Source: Hofstenia miamia (lineage: Eukaryota > Xenacoelomorpha > Acoela). From it: 64,000 nt of DNA. Positions within the stretch are counted from its first letter, which is position 1. Each line of letters opens with the position of its first letter. The stretch spans positions 774,596-838,595 of the forward strand of contig SCFE01000017.1 in the NCBI GenBank assembly GCA_004352715.1, in the 5' to 3' direction. A program made the translations under genes and the position numbers. Below the pieces are notes generated by a model, which saw only the letters and a program-made list of their open reading frames with translations, ran no database searches and was not told the origin of the DNA. This document shows positions 24,380 to 35,415 of the stretch, piece after piece.

Positions 24380-25125
24380 TGTTTCATTAAAGAATTCTTT
24401 GATCTTGCATGCTAGTGTTGAGTAACCTCTTCTCGAGAAATGGATGCCATCCTGTGCAAATATTTTATGGTTGATGTTATTTCCTAAGTAAAAAGATTAA
24501 AAGTTGTTAAAAACCGCATACTTTAGAATTTTCGCGTTTGGGTGGATAAAAAAATTAAGTTCTTGAATCTTTTTATTCAACGTGCTATCATCTGGAAACG
24601 GTGCGACTTCCTCTACAAAAATTGCAGCGGACCTAAAAATATGTTTTAATACGTTTATTAAATTTTTAAATAAGATAGTGTATTCTGTTTTTTGTTGCAT
24701 TACATCATTTCTGCCAACGGTGAATAGTATTTATTAATGTCGTCCGAATACGTGTATTCTTTAATTGCTTCTGTCATCTCTTCTATAGCTGCTCCGGGAT
24801 ATGAATGTACTGCAACTGTGTCTTTCTTTAGTAGGGCGGGTGCTTATAGGTATTGATACATTGAGGTTCCTAAAATAAGCCTACCTGCATCTGTTCGAAG
24901 TCGTTTGGCGCGGCGTTTTCGTACGTCGGGTGTTTTTGAGGAGGTGGATAGATTTGTGATTATTGGTAATATTGCGACGGTTTTCTTAGGCGGTGAAACT
25001 TGGTTCCATTCATCTTTTTCTGGAGTTTTGATCGGCGGAACCACCTTTTCTTCGTGTGCAAGAACGGTGTGGAGTAAACTATGCAATGTTAAAAGCTCTT
25101 CCTTTGATAGATTGTTGAAGGGAGC
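24380..25125 (-). pseudogene. LINE-B ORF1 with SGNH (esterase-like) hydrolase domain
   Basis: Minus-strand pieces at 24844-25086 and 24497-24700 plus codons to about 24380. An N-terminal Leu-rich segment (LSKEELLTLHSLLHTVLAHE) leads into RLILGTSM, equivalent to the GDS block with its Ser kept but Asp replaced by Thr. Next come HSYPGAAIEEM, then VGRNDV (the GxND block, about 24700-24720), then AQDGIHFSRRG (about 24430-24460), which holds the Asp and His of the DxxH block. Block order and spacing fit SGNH hydrolases. Stops between blocks show decay. Confidence 0.72.
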
Positions 25126-25142
25126 TAGAAGTTTAGCAGATC

Positions 25143-25289
25143 ATGCCCCAGAGGGCAGCTAAAAATAAACCAAAACACGACCCAGAAAAATGGGATATAA
25201 ATGGGGAAAGCTCAACATCATCGCAAAAGAGGTCACCCTCACCCAAATGCCAACTAAAGGGCAGGCGGATAAAAAAATATTGTTTTTAA
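25143..25289 (+). CDS. Small basic ORF of unknown meaning
   Basis: A 48-codon plus-strand frame starting MPQRAAKNKPKHDPEKW, Lys/Arg/Ser-rich and closed by TAA. It abuts the 5' end of the LINE-B copy on the other strand. It could be a 5' piece of another element or chance. No family recognised. Confidence 0.2.
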   Translation: MPQRAAKNKPKHDPEKWDINGESSTSSQKRSPSPKCQLKGRRIKKYCF

Positions 25290-26063
25290 GAAAAATGTAT
25301 AAATAATGTATTTGCAAAATTTTGTCATACTAAAATGCACATTTTACAACTTACTCCCAATTCCTGTGAATAGAGAGATATTCTTCCAAACAAATAATTC
25401 TGATCTATTAAAGCTGCCAATGAATGTGTTATACATGACTAGAAAAGGAAAATAATTCATTCAAAAATAGTTTCTTTCAAATTAGCACTATCTAGAAACA
25501 AATTTAAATAGTTTATTTCGCAGTCGGAAAATTTTAAGAAATACATTTTTTATAAAATATTGCAATACAGACCTTCAAGCCAGCTACAAGAAGAGAGTTT
25601 CCACAAAATGATATTTTAGATCAAAATTAAAATATATTTTACGTTTTTTCATTAATATCATGCTATCGATGCCCAATTTAATTTAAGGCATTACTTTATA
25701 TAAATACAACATTAAATTGACAGCAGTTGAACGATTTATAAATCACAGTGTATTTTTATCAACAGCGGAGTATAAATAATACACGGATTTTTTAATATAG
25801 AATTCTTTGTTATACAATAATATTTTACAAAGGATTCATCGCTAAGGCATGGACTCTTAGATTATTATAATAATAGTCGTTTCTAGATAGATATTGTGTT
25901 TTTAAATTTAGATGCAACTTTATGTATTAAGCGTAATTTTTAAGTTCAATCACTTCAAAATATTGTAAATTTTTATTACTTCAAATATTTAGAGTTTTTG
26001 ATACATTTTGTAGGAATATCTAGCAGGGCCGAGACCTAAATACACGATGCCACTGCATTGAAT
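25290..26063. repeat. Dispersed repeat C, copy 1
   Basis: About 770 bp similar, in the same orientation, to 45850-46721. Anchor matches include GATATTCTTCCAAACAAA (25378-25395), ATTCTGATCTAT, and at the right end TCAAATATTTAGAGTTTT followed by GGAATATCTAG and a terminal GCCACTG. The right terminal CACTG and lack of coding suggest a non-autonomous element or a segmental duplication. Copy 2 has an extra insert (46330-46551). Confidence 0.7.
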
Positions 26064-27060
26064 GAATGTAAATTCTGTTCAAAATGCTGTTGAACATTCC
26101 AAATTGCTTAATAACAGCAAAGAAAATTATATTTTGGGGGACGGATAAAAAGTTTCACGTACAGGTGGTTACTAGTGCCCTGTGGTATACTGATGCCGCG
26201 GTATTTTGACAATACCGATCCCGCGGTATCTTGCCTGAATGATTGATCGGTATTTATCGGTATATCTAAGATATGGCATTTTGAAAAACTTAGCAAATTT
26301 CTAATGATTATATTTGAAGACGTAGAATTGTTTATTAAGAATGTAAATTCAAGACTGATTAGCACATATATACGTTCACAAAATTGAGTTATTTACAGAT
26401 TCTATCTCAAAAATCAAATTTACAAATGTGGCCATTGCTTGTCCACGCAAAGCATTTTATGGCATAACAAACAACAGTTAAGATTTGTGATCCGAAAATA
26501 CGGGCAAACGGACCCAAAAAAGTTTATAAAAAATCAATATTTGCAATGTAGGAAGCTACACAGTTTTCTAGTAAAATATAAATATAAGTTAATAGAAACA
26601 TGGGGTATTTAAGTGTCCTGTTGTTTTTGGTTAAGGAGCTTCTTGCTTTTGGCCACCCTGTATATAGATTGTCCTTGATTATGTTAATTTGCAACATAGC
26701 AAAGTGTATATTTAAAGTTTAACAAATCTAAAATTATAAATAAAATAAAAAGTTTCGCCACATATTGTCCAAAAAATTATTTTGATTGTTTTAGTCAGGT
26801 TTTGTTTTAAACGATTTTGAATTCGCTAAGTGTTGTAAATTTCATTGGCAGCTTATTCCAACAATTTCATAAATCCATTTATCCAATAAATTAATAGAAT
26901 TTGTAAATTACTTTATACTGATACCAGAGCGTTTATTTTAAGAGATATAATAACTAATGCGAACAAAAGTAAAAAAAGTCACAATCAAAATAAAGGTCAA
27001 TTTTATCTAAATATTTGGGAATTTCCCGGGCTGAGAGGGATACCAGCATGAAGCTGTGAG
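26064..27060. other. Non-coding; decayed MITE-like and mariner-end motifs
   Basis: No gene seen. At 26190-26275 repeated CGGTAT/ATACCG motifs resemble a hAT-type MITE end. At 26653-26661 CACCCTGTA matches mariner ends elsewhere in the window, without a visible partner. Confidence 0.35.
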
Positions 27061-27062
27061 GA

Positions 27063-29040
27063 GTAATAATAATAATAATAATACTAATAATAAGAGTAAA
27101 AGCAAATTTATTGCTGAAAAAATAACAAAGGAAATACTACAAACTAAAATATACATATATATATATAGATAGATAAAATATATAAAATCAATAAATATGC
27201 ACAATTACTTAAAGGTCACTAGTTTCAGATATACGGACTCCATGCATCTAATTGATTGGAAATGCTCAATAACGATAGCTTTTTCAATAAGTAATCCTTA
27301 ATGTTTTTCTTAAAATGCTTAAAATTTGGTTCTATTTTTGTAGTAACACCTAGATTATTCCACAATGCGCAAGAATTAAATGTAAAAAGTCCTGTCTGTT
27401 AATTTTACTGAAAATGTTATTTGTTCTTTGATTGAGTTGAATATATTGCTGAAGAAAATTTAGAGAATTGCATTCATTTATAAACTTATGAGTTAAACAC
27501 AAAGATTGATACTGAATAGAATAAAGTGGAGACAAATTATTATAAGATAATCGAAGTTCATGGAATGATTGGTGCTTATCAATAAAATTTAGTGACCTTA
27601 AGGCCCAATTATATATTCTTGTTAAGGATGACTTATTGTGAGCGTTGATAATTTGAAATAAAAAAGAACAATAATTAAATTGAGTTAAAACAAATGAGTG
27701 TATTAATTCTGTATGAAATGATTTCCCTATGTGCCTAAGATGAAATAAGTATTTTACACCAGCTGCCATTTTTCGTAATTTTAAGGAAAGAAATTCATTA
27801 AATTTTATTTCTTCGTCGACCACTACTCCTAGATAATTAACAGAATTGCTTTGCTTAATTTCATTATCACATATCGTAATATTAATATTTTCGGAAAATT
27901 TTTTATGATCCTTAGATGAAAAGATGATAAATTGTGTCTTATCTGCATTAATTTTCAATTTATTTATATTAAAATATACAATTAAGTCTTCGATGTCTTT
28001 TGTTAATTGTCGGGTCGCTTCGTAAGGATTTTCTTAGTACACATGTATCATCAGCATATTCATATATAGTTCAATTAGGAATCGTTTCGGAAATATCATT
28101 CACATGAAGAGAAAACAATATTGGTCCTAGTACCGTTCTTTGGGGATCGCCTAAATTCATTGTGACTATTAATTTTTACTCTTTGCTTACGATTACTTGA
28201 CTGTAAAATTTCAAAATTCATTAAATTAAAGGCCTTACTAAGATCTAGAAATGCAGTTTAAATTAAATTTTGTTTTTTCAGTAATTAACAAAATTGCGTT
28301 AGTTGTGCTGAAGTTTGGCCTGAATCGATATTGATTTTCTGATAAAATGAGATTTTTAAATTTTTAAATTTATACATTTGTGCTGCAAGAATTTTTTCAA
28401 ATATTTTAGGTGAGTAATACTAATGGGACGATAATTATTGGAAGCTAATGGGTCGCCTTTTTGTATAGAGGTGAAATGTCAGAATTTTTCAAAATATCTG
28501 GAAATTGATTATCAATAATACATTGATTAAATTCTAAAAGAAAATAATCGCCAAATATATCAAAATACTTTTTAATTATCTGCTAAACACATTTACTGAT
28601 TTTTTACATTGAGCTCACCACATACATAGAAACACACACACACACAAATTTATTATTATTATATATTTCATATTTAGTTTGTAGATTAATTGTAACTTTT
28701 TAGCAAATATATTGCTTTGACTCTTATCCAATATGGCAAGTGACTAGAACCGCATGACTTGTTTTCATCAAATTTAAGAACTTCTTTTTTTAAATCGTAA
28801 TATGAAATTAAGCTGAAGTTAAATTGAGTTTTGACGTTACAGTCAATTTTAGTATTAGAAGAAATTTTGTTTCCGATTGATTTAAATTCAAACTTCCCAT
28901 GTTTTCAAAAGTTTTGTTTAATACATTTGCAATTTTGCGTTTATCCCTGCATATCATGTTATCATCACGTAACCCTTCAATGTTTATATTTAAACCTTTA
29001 GATTTTCCAATGCTTCTGTTTACAAAATTCCATTTTGGAC
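27063..29040 (-). pseudogene. LINE-C, 5'-truncated, with (TTA)n tail
   Basis: Minus-strand LINE. The tail is at 27063-27092 on the plus strand as (TAA)n, after a 3' UTR containing AATAAATTTGC. A 202-codon open piece (27350-27958) is the ORF2 C-terminal part: INADKTQFIIFSSKDHKKF, NYLGVVVDEEIKF, ALRSLNFIDKHQSFHELRL. Palm motifs at 28020-28450 are frameshifted. Linker sequence before the RT is open near 28800-29035 (WNFVNRSIGKSKG, KIANVLNKTFENMG). A non-LTR element of the CR1/L2-like group, distinct from LINE-B. Confidence 0.78.
28629..28646. repeat. (CA)n microsatellite
   Basis: Short CA run within the decayed LINE-C region. Confidence 0.8.
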
Positions 29041-29044
29041 TAAT

Positions 29045-30560
29045 AATAATATTTATTTATATCACGCGCCTTCTAATCAAGGATTAATCAGATTAATCAG
29101 ATTTACAGTCTTCTATACCTTATTTACAAATTCAGTAAAGAAATAATTCTTCATATTTTTCTTGAATTTTTCGAAACCAGTTCATTTTCCAAGGTCATCT
29201 GGCAATATATTATATTGCTTCGGTCCAGCAACAGCAAGCGCTGCATCGCTGTGTTCTTCTCTTGTCTGCTATACCTCAAGTAAATAACTATCAAAAGCTC
29301 TAGTTTTCAAATTGTAATGCATACCTTTTTTAATAAAACTGCTCAAATATCTTGGCGCCATGACGTTGGTAAACTTCCAGGTAAGAAGGCAAAGCTTGTA
29401 CTATAATCTTTCTCTAAGCGGTAGCCAATAGAGACTAATATTTTCCCTAATAGTTCCCATTTCTCTAGGCAGTCTATAGATGATTCTGGAACTTTTATTT
29501 ATTATAGTTTGCAACATGCTCAAGCTCAGTAAGCATTTAGGTGAATTTGATAGTAGTGTATTGCAATTGTCCAATCTTGATACCCTAGTAGATGATACTA
29601 AAACTTTTGTTGATTCAATACCCAAGAATTTTCTCACATGTTTTATTTGCCGTAGTTGGATTGAACCAGTTTTCAAAAGCTTTGTAACTTGCTTTTTAAG
29701 CGAAAGCTATTGTCAAAAATATCACCCAGATTGGTTGTATTAGAAAACCCATATTGCTGCATCGCCATTGGAAGATATTCATAAATCGAAGTCCTTTGAG
29801 AACTTTCGTTTTTTCTACATTGATTGCTTGATCATATTTTGTAAACTCCTCCTCGATAACATGAAAAAACTTGGACCCAATGATAATCTTGAAATATCAT
29901 GGTTTAGAACAAACGTATATACTTGAAGATCATCAACATACAACTGATAATATAACTTACAATAGTGGTCCCAAGCAAGATCCTTGAGGAACCCTGCAGA
30001 TTAATTTAAATGGCTCACTATTTTCACCATTAAAGTGAACTGTAACCTTTCTGTCTTTAAGATATGATTCAACCATTTTAGTGCACAGCCACTAATCCCA
30101 TAGTTTGGCAATATCTAAAGGAACAGTTGGTGATTAACAGTATCGAAAACTGCCGATTGATCAAATAAAACTAATACAGAATACTTCTTTCATGAACATC
30201 TAACTCAAGGAAAACATCATTGTAGTCTCACAGAAATGAAATTTTCTATACACTGACTGACATAGAGGGATCAAGTCATTTTCATTAAAAACTTTGTATA
30301 ATTGCTCAAAAAAGCCATCTCTGTGATTCTTGAAACGAAGCTTATATATTTGATGCTGGACGATAGCTTGACATTACAGAACAGTTCATAGTAGTTCTCT
30401 TTAAAATTGGGAAACCATAGTAGCTTTCGTATTCTCTGGGAATACTTCTTGACAAAGTCAAGGGTTAACAATACTATATATATTTTATAATTTTGTTAGA
30501 TTTCCGCATTTTGAACAATAAACTGGTGATATGGAAACATTATGTAGGGTTACATTTGTC
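29045..30560 (-). pseudogene. LINE-D, degenerate reverse transcriptase
   Basis: Minus-strand element. The 91-codon piece 29401-29676 reads STRVSRLDNCNTLLSNSP, SSRIIYRLPRE and LYWLPLRERL, a C-terminal pattern (LDYCNALL, HWLPIxxRI) typical of L2/CR1-like ORF2. Upstream the minus strand shows PQGSCLGPLL (about 29970-30000) and a damaged DDLQVY box. An AATAATATTTATTT stretch near 29045 may be its tail and marks the junction with LINE-C. Confidence 0.7.
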
Positions 30561-30716
30561 TCTTCCCCTTTGATATTAAACTTTATTCTTGCGGACCAGC
30601 TAAAAAATTTTTTTATTATTTCTTAGTTAGAGACTTTCAAGAAAATTCATATATACTTGAAATGACTTCATACTAATGCATCTACTATTCTTTTTAGCTT
30701 AAAATTTATCCACGCA

Positions 30717-30744
30717 AATATATATATATATATATATATATATA
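30717..30744. repeat. (TA)n microsatellite at mariner insertion site
   Basis: TA run whose last TA serves as the left target site of the mariner relic at 30745. Confidence 0.9.
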
Positions 30745-31244
30745 CAGGGTGCTCAGTAAAAATGGTGGCATTTCGGTTGAAAACATAATTATTTATTTAT
30801 TACAAAAATAAACAATTTATTTACTTACTTATTATGATTATAATGTCAAAAATGTTCAGAATGACTACCATGTACGTCAACACAATGGTGTAGCCGTCTG
30901 ATCGATGATGAAGTTCTTTGCAGAATCCGGCTCATCTTTAAATTTTGCCACAACTTTTTCATATTGCCTTTTAGAAATGTCAGCGAAAAATGTTGACAAA
31001 CACTGAGAATTGCTTATAAATAATCTCCTTAATTTGTAATCTCAAAGTCAAGAAGTTGTACTGGTATATAAACAATAATTTGGTGACAAAAATAATACTA
31101 TTTCCATGGATCTCAATGATCTTTCATGCGCAACACAGCACTCTGGCGAAAACCAAATAGTGCATTAGCCTCTGACTGATTAAGAGTTCTTTGCTGCCTC
31201 CTCGTGGCGAGATCCGGATAGTCAATCCTAGTACACACCCTGTA
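30743..31244 (-). mobile_element. Tc1/mariner relic, 498 bp, with TA target sites
   Basis: The element is 30745-31242. The left end CAGGGTGCTCAG and the reverse complement of the right end CAGGGTGTGTAC form short inverted repeats, with TA on both outer sides. On the minus strand (about 30855-30935) a transposase C-terminal piece reads SRILQRTSSSIRRLHHCVDV then HGSHSEHF. This matches the end of mariner-type transposases, where RI..CI...G.HFEH is usual. Internal sequence is deleted. Confidence 0.75.
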
Positions 31245-31245
31245 C

Positions 31246-31331
31246 GGGTTCTAGGTTTGATGAACGAAATGCCTAGAACTCCCCCTTCTGCGGAGCGGCG
31301 AACCCTTAAGGGGAAACGGAGCTAAAAGGAA
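31246..31331 (+). promoter_or_regulatory. Structured 5' UTR of LINE-E
   Basis: Contains a perfect 8-bp hairpin (GTTCTAGG 31248-31255 with CCTAGAAC 31272-31279, 16-nt loop). Two further pairings are possible: GGGTTC 31246-31251 with GAACCC 31299-31304, and the palindrome CCCTTAAGGG near 31304-31313. Some RTE- and R2-type LINEs carry HDV-like self-cleaving ribozymes at the 5' end; the position fits but I could not fit the full fold. Confidence 0.4.
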
Positions 31332-34300
31332 ATGAGAACGAAACTGAATAGAACTAGATACTTGCTACCACAAGGGCGTGTGGGACACAGGACTGATCAA
31401 CGCGATCAGGGACGTCCAACCAGATTTGGTCTATTCAATGTTCGAACTCTAAACGACGATCACACCCTTGAATCATTGGTTAACACCATGATCTCAAGAG
31501 GCCTGGATTTGGTATTGTTGTGCGAGACACACCTTAAAGGTGAAGTGGCTAGGGAAGTGCACAGGGGATACTACTTGTATAGTATTGGACATGGCACTTT
31601 GGCAAGGGATGGAGTTGGTTTCTTAATTAGCCCCCGGTTAGTTAAGCTTAAACCTGTATTCCATCCCGACACTCCTAGAACGGCGAGGCTAACCTTTCAA
31701 AGTAGTCTATTTTCAGGCATAAGGGACTTAATTGTTGCTTATGCACCAACTGAATCTCATTCTACAGAGAAAGAAGTGGCTGAGTTCTACAGCAATCTTT
31801 CCAAGGTCATATCTGCGTGTCGACCAAGACGGAAGTTCCTCGTGGCTGGGGATTTTAACTGCAGGGTTGGTGGCACCTTGAGCTCTATACCTGGAGCGAC
31901 AGGAGGCTTCACCACCTCTCAGGATAGTACACCGAACGGTGTAACGCTGGTAGACTTCCTGGTTGACCAGAAGCTAGCTCTTGCTAATACATTTTTCCAG
32001 CACAAGAAAGTGCACAGCACCTCGTGGACACACCCTAACACAGGTGAGAGGTCACTGTTGGATTTTTTCTTAATCCCAGAAAAATGTATGAAATGTGTTC
32101 GAGATGTAAGAACTTGGCGAGGTACTGGTCTTGACTCAGATCATGATTTAGTTATCATGGATCTCCTATCCTCGATAACCTCGAAGGATAGAGGGCGTCC
32201 TCGGCGTCTTAAAGATTGTTGCGCTGAGAAAAGTCAACCCAAAGGCACGGAACCTGATTGGTCTCTACTGCAATCCGCGGAAGTAAGGAATGCTTATGCA
32301 TTAAATCTCGAAAGGTTACTAAAGCGAGCGGAACCGGGATATGAGAATACTGTGGCGAGTATGCAAAGTGCACTTAAAGCCCTTCCTCAAAAAATCAAAC
32401 GTCCTAAAGTAGACTTGGTCTACGATTGTGAGGAAGTTAAGGCGGCGGTTGATCACAAGCGGAAAGCCAAACTAGTATTCTTGAGCAAGCAAAGCGCGAG
32501 TAGCTTAAAGGATTATCGTCAAGCTAAGCGGGCAGTGACAAACTGCATTAGGCGGCGTAAGCTGGCCATCCTTACGGAGGCACTGGACACCCTTGATGAA
32601 GCAGGTGACGACTGCGACTGGGGCGGCATCAAGAGGTGTATGCAGGAGATAGCTGGAGTTAAGCATGTTGGGCTGTCTGACACTAAAGCCAAACCTAAAC
32701 CATACGAGTTTGTTAAGCACTTCTCTGAAGTATTTAAGCAATCTGCAAAGGACTTAGATACGCAGGCGTTTATCAATAAGCTGAATCTACCCGAGCCTGA
32801 AGTCTTGGACGCTACCTCGACCCCAAGCTTCGATGAGGTAAAAACTGCGATAGATTCGTTAAAAATGCACAAAGCTCCAGGTTGCAACGGGCTAACTGGC
32901 GAAGCCTTCAGATATGGAGGAAGTGCGCTTATTGACCGCCTTGTAGCAGATTTTGCGCAGGTATTTAGTACGGAGAGATGTCCTAGACTATGGTGTGATG
33001 CAGAAGTTATCTTCTTGCATAAAAAGGGTAGCCGACTCGACCCTAACAATTACCGCACCATTTTCTTATTGGATGTCGGAGGAAAAATATTTGCAAAAAT
33101 TCTGCTTAACAGATTGGAGAAAATACTTCTAGAGAAACATGTGCTTCCACCTACTCAATTTGGCTTTAGGGCTGGCAAGTCAACTATACAGGCCATACAT
33201 GTGCTGCGGCAAGCACAGGAGGCTTCTAGACTACGGAAAGAAAACCTTCTTGCGTGTTTCATTGACCTACAAAAGGCCTTTGATTCCGTACCAAGGCAAG
33301 TAATTTGGCAGTGTCTATTAGCAATTGGCGTACCAAAACGGATAATTGCGATCATAAAGTCTTTGCATGACACACCGATAGCACACATTCGCGGCGAACG
33401 TCCACAAGTAAGTTTTAAACTTGAGCGTGGAGTCCGACAAGGATGTGTCCTCGGCCCGTGCTTATTTAACCTCCTTTTCCACTTTCTGATCTGTGAGGGA
33501 CTCCATGGAACCCCCAAAGGAATTGTTTTTAACTCTTTCTTTGGACAAGGGGAAGTGGAACTTAAGCACATAGAGTATGCTGACGATCTCTGTCTTTTCG
33601 GCCGGTCCAAGGAACAAATACAGAGCTATCTAGATGGCCTAGTTACAGTTCTAGCGCCACTAGGTATTAATATCTCTGTACCAAAGACCAAGTGCATGTG
33701 GTTATCAAAAGCATCGGAAAGAACGTCTGATAGAGTTCATGTCTCTGGAAAGAACATTGAATTCGTATCAGAGTTTAAGTACTTAGGCTCGATAATCAGC
33801 ACTGCTGGGACAGCCCTCTCCGAAGCAAGACATCGGTGTAAAAATGTACTTGGCAAGATCATACGTTATCGGCGAGTAGCACGTCAGAATGGGCTTGGCA
33901 AAGCACTCTCCTTCTTACTCCTACGAGGCGTGATGGTACCCACACTAACGTATGCGTGTGAAACCTGGGCAGAATCTTGTAGGGAACTTGAGATGCTTGA
34001 GGCTTCCATGAATACCTGTAAAAGGGTTTTTTGTGGAGTCTCCTTATGGGAAAAGCTCACAAAGGAACAAGTACACGGACTTATGCCTTTCCAACAAGTG
34101 CGCACTATAATAGCACGTAAGCGCTTACTTTTTGTAAGCCGGATGCTGGCGCACAGAGAAAGCATAAATAGTGGCGAGTTCCTAGAGCTTAGTATGACAA
34201 AAGCATCAATTGTTCCTGAAGGAAATGGCCACGTTGTCAGTGCACGCAAGAGTCAGTGTTGGGAAAAACGGCTTGTACTTGATGTGCAGTGGTTAATGGG

Positions 34301-34787
34301 TGTTACTCTGGGGGAGTCTCAACTGTTTTCCACTTTGACCACATCGTGCACTCATTCAAGAAACGCGAGAGAGGTTGTTAGCAGCCTATTAGAGTCAATC
34401 AACGGGGACTCAGCGGTGCTACGGGATAGAATTGCTGGGGCGGCTTATGCAGCAGTACCGAGGCTCACACAAGCCAGTACGAGACACCTGAGGTGCACGG
34501 AGTGTGCGCGTATGTTTTCTGCCCAAAAGGCGTTAAATCGTCATGTCAGAAATGACCATACGCAGAGCTCCACGACTATAGCGGATGCTAATTGCTGGAA
34601 GTGTGAAGCGAAGGGATGCTACAAGTCGTACAAGAGCAAAGGTTGGTACTTACGGCATATTAAGACCTGTCACCCCAACCTTTGCAATCGAGCATTGATA
34701 GGCAACGAAGGAAGACACCAGGCTTCCGCCACCAATCTGGGGGCGTTGGAGGGGCCGGTTGCAGTCCTGCAGGAGTCTAAACTATAA
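31332..34787 (+). CDS. Endonuclease / reverse transcriptase polyprotein with C2H2 fingers (intact)
   Basis: 1151 residues, no internal stop. It copies element RNA into DNA at a nicked chromosomal target. The N-terminal APE endonuclease spans about residues 32-280: FNVRTLN, CETHL (Glu65), GDFNC (Asp174, Asn176) and the catalytic SDHD (Asp270, His271). The reverse transcriptase spans about 560-850: KKGSRLDPNNYRTI, FIDLQKAFDSV (Asp645), GVRQGCVLGPCLF and IEYADD (Asp751, Asp752). All catalytic residues I can check are present. The C-terminus has two zinc-finger-like motifs: CX2CX12HX4H from Cys1055, and CX4CX12HX4H at about 1094-1117. APE plus RT in one ORF suggests an RTE-like clade; the clade call is tentative. 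ATG at 31332 follows the structured leader directly. Confidence 0.93.
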   Translation: MRTKLNRTRYLLPQGRVGHRTDQRDQGRPTRFGLFNVRTLNDDHTLESLVNTMISRGLDLVLLCETHLKGEVAREVHRGYYLYSIGHGTLARDGVGFLISPRLVKLKPVFHPDTPRTARLTFQSSLFSGIRDLIVAYAPTESHSTEKEVAEFYSNLSKVISACRPRRKFLVAGDFNCRVGGTLSSIPGATGGFTTSQDSTPNGVTLVDFLVDQKLALANTFFQHKKVHSTSWTHPNTGERSLLDFFLIPEKCMKCVRDVRTWRGTGLDSDHDLVIMDLLSSITSKDRGRPRRLKDCCAEKSQPKGTEPDWSLLQSAEVRNAYALNLERLLKRAEPGYENTVASMQSALKALPQKIKRPKVDLVYDCEEVKAAVDHKRKAKLVFLSKQSASSLKDYRQAKRAVTNCIRRRKLAILTEALDTLDEAGDDCDWGGIKRCMQEIAGVKHVGLSDTKAKPKPYEFVKHFSEVFKQSAKDLDTQAFINKLNLPEPEVLDATSTPSFDEVKTAIDSLKMHKAPGCNGLTGEAFRYGGSALIDRLVADFAQVFSTERCPRLWCDAEVIFLHKKGSRLDPNNYRTIFLLDVGGKIFAKILLNRLEKILLEKHVLPPTQFGFRAGKSTIQAIHVLRQAQEASRLRKENLLACFIDLQKAFDSVPRQVIWQCLLAIGVPKRIIAIIKSLHDTPIAHIRGERPQVSFKLERGVRQGCVLGPCLFNLLFHFLICEGLHGTPKGIVFNSFFGQGEVELKHIEYADDLCLFGRSKEQIQSYLDGLVTVLAPLGINISVPKTKCMWLSKASERTSDRVHVSGKNIEFVSEFKYLGSIISTAGTALSEARHRCKNVLGKIIRYRRVARQNGLGKALSFLLLRGVMVPTLTYACETWAESCRELEMLEASMNTCKRVFCGVSLWEKLTKEQVHGLMPFQQVRTIIARKRLLFVSRMLAHRESINSGEFLELSMTKASIVPEGNGHVVSARKSQCWEKRLVLDVQWLMGVTLGESQLFSTLTTSCTHSRNAREVVSSLLESINGDSAVLRDRIAGAAYAAVPRLTQASTRHLRCTECARMFSAQKALNRHVRNDHTQSSTTIADANCWKCEAKGCYKSYKSKGWYLRHIKTCHPNLCNRALIGNEGRHQASATNLGALEGPVAVLQESKL

Positions 34788-34900
34788 AGCTCTTTGTTAC
34801 TCGATTCCTAGGGCTTCAGGACCAGAACTGGTCGGTACCATCCAGTTCTAAAGTTAGGACTGCGTTTGGGAGCCCCCACTATTTCCATAATCTTGATAGG

Positions 34901-35380
34901 GCGCATATAATTAGCCTCAAACATCAGTTTTTAGAAGGCGTTGAAAGGCTAAAATCCACCAAAGGCATAGCATATAACAAAGCAGATCTCTAACTGGGTC
35001 TACATAGACGCACATGTAGATATACATAATTGGTTTGTGCCCAGACCTAACTCACTCTAATAAATCGTTTATAGATATTTTCAAGAATCTCACAAAAACA
35101 TTGTATCAAAAATATTTTGGTTCCCAAATGCAGCAATATAGTTGTCATGAGAAATTATATACATTTTGTTGCATTGTAATAAAATCCAAATCTGCATTAT
35201 TCGACTTTGTTGATATTAAAGCTATTTAAAAAGCTTAGAATTCAAAAAGATAATAGGATTAAGTTACACATTACCTAAGGAGTTCAAATTAAAGCAGTAT
35301 ATTTATACACAAATCTTTGAATGTTTGATAGAAACTAACCAAACAACACCCTGTGCTATTTTAAAAATTTCTGAAAATTA

Positions 35381-35415
<35 letters not shown>

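Larger units (their letters stand above)
20770..25125 (-). mobile_element. LINE-B, nearly full-length minus-strand copy (ORF1 esterase, APE, RT)
   Basis: On the minus strand the order is ORF1 (about 25125-24380), APE endonuclease (about 23930-23400), linker, reverse transcriptase (22700-21720), C-terminal domain (21330-21070) and 3' UTR to about 20770. The 3' end lies inside the integrase of gypsy element 1, so this LINE is the younger insertion. Stops and frameshifts break all frames, but the motifs are better preserved than in the copies at 1.5-6.9 kb. An ORF1 with an SGNH esterase domain is known in some CR1/L2-group LINEs, and that is the most likely clade. Confidence 0.8.
31245..34900 (+). 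mobile_element. LINE-E, apparently intact APE-type non-LTR retrotransposon
   Basis: A short GC-richer 5' UTR (31245-31331) is followed by a single uninterrupted ORF and a 3' UTR. The 5' end sits exactly after the right TA of the mariner relic. Similarity to the dead copy at 53570-55090 continues to about 34890 (GGGAGCCCCCA against GGGAGCCTCCA), so the 3' end is near 34900. Base composition of the ORF is clearly more GC-rich than the neighbourhood. No clear target duplication was found. Confidence 0.85.

Noticed and set aside
32519-34249. Long minus-strand frames of 176, 151 and 121 codons
   Set aside because: Shadows of the intact LINE-E ORF on the opposite strand.
35347-35355. ACACCCTGT as a target-site duplication of LINE-E
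   Set aside because: It would require a 560-bp 3' UTR, but similarity to the dead copy ends near 34890; a chance or mariner-end match is as likely.
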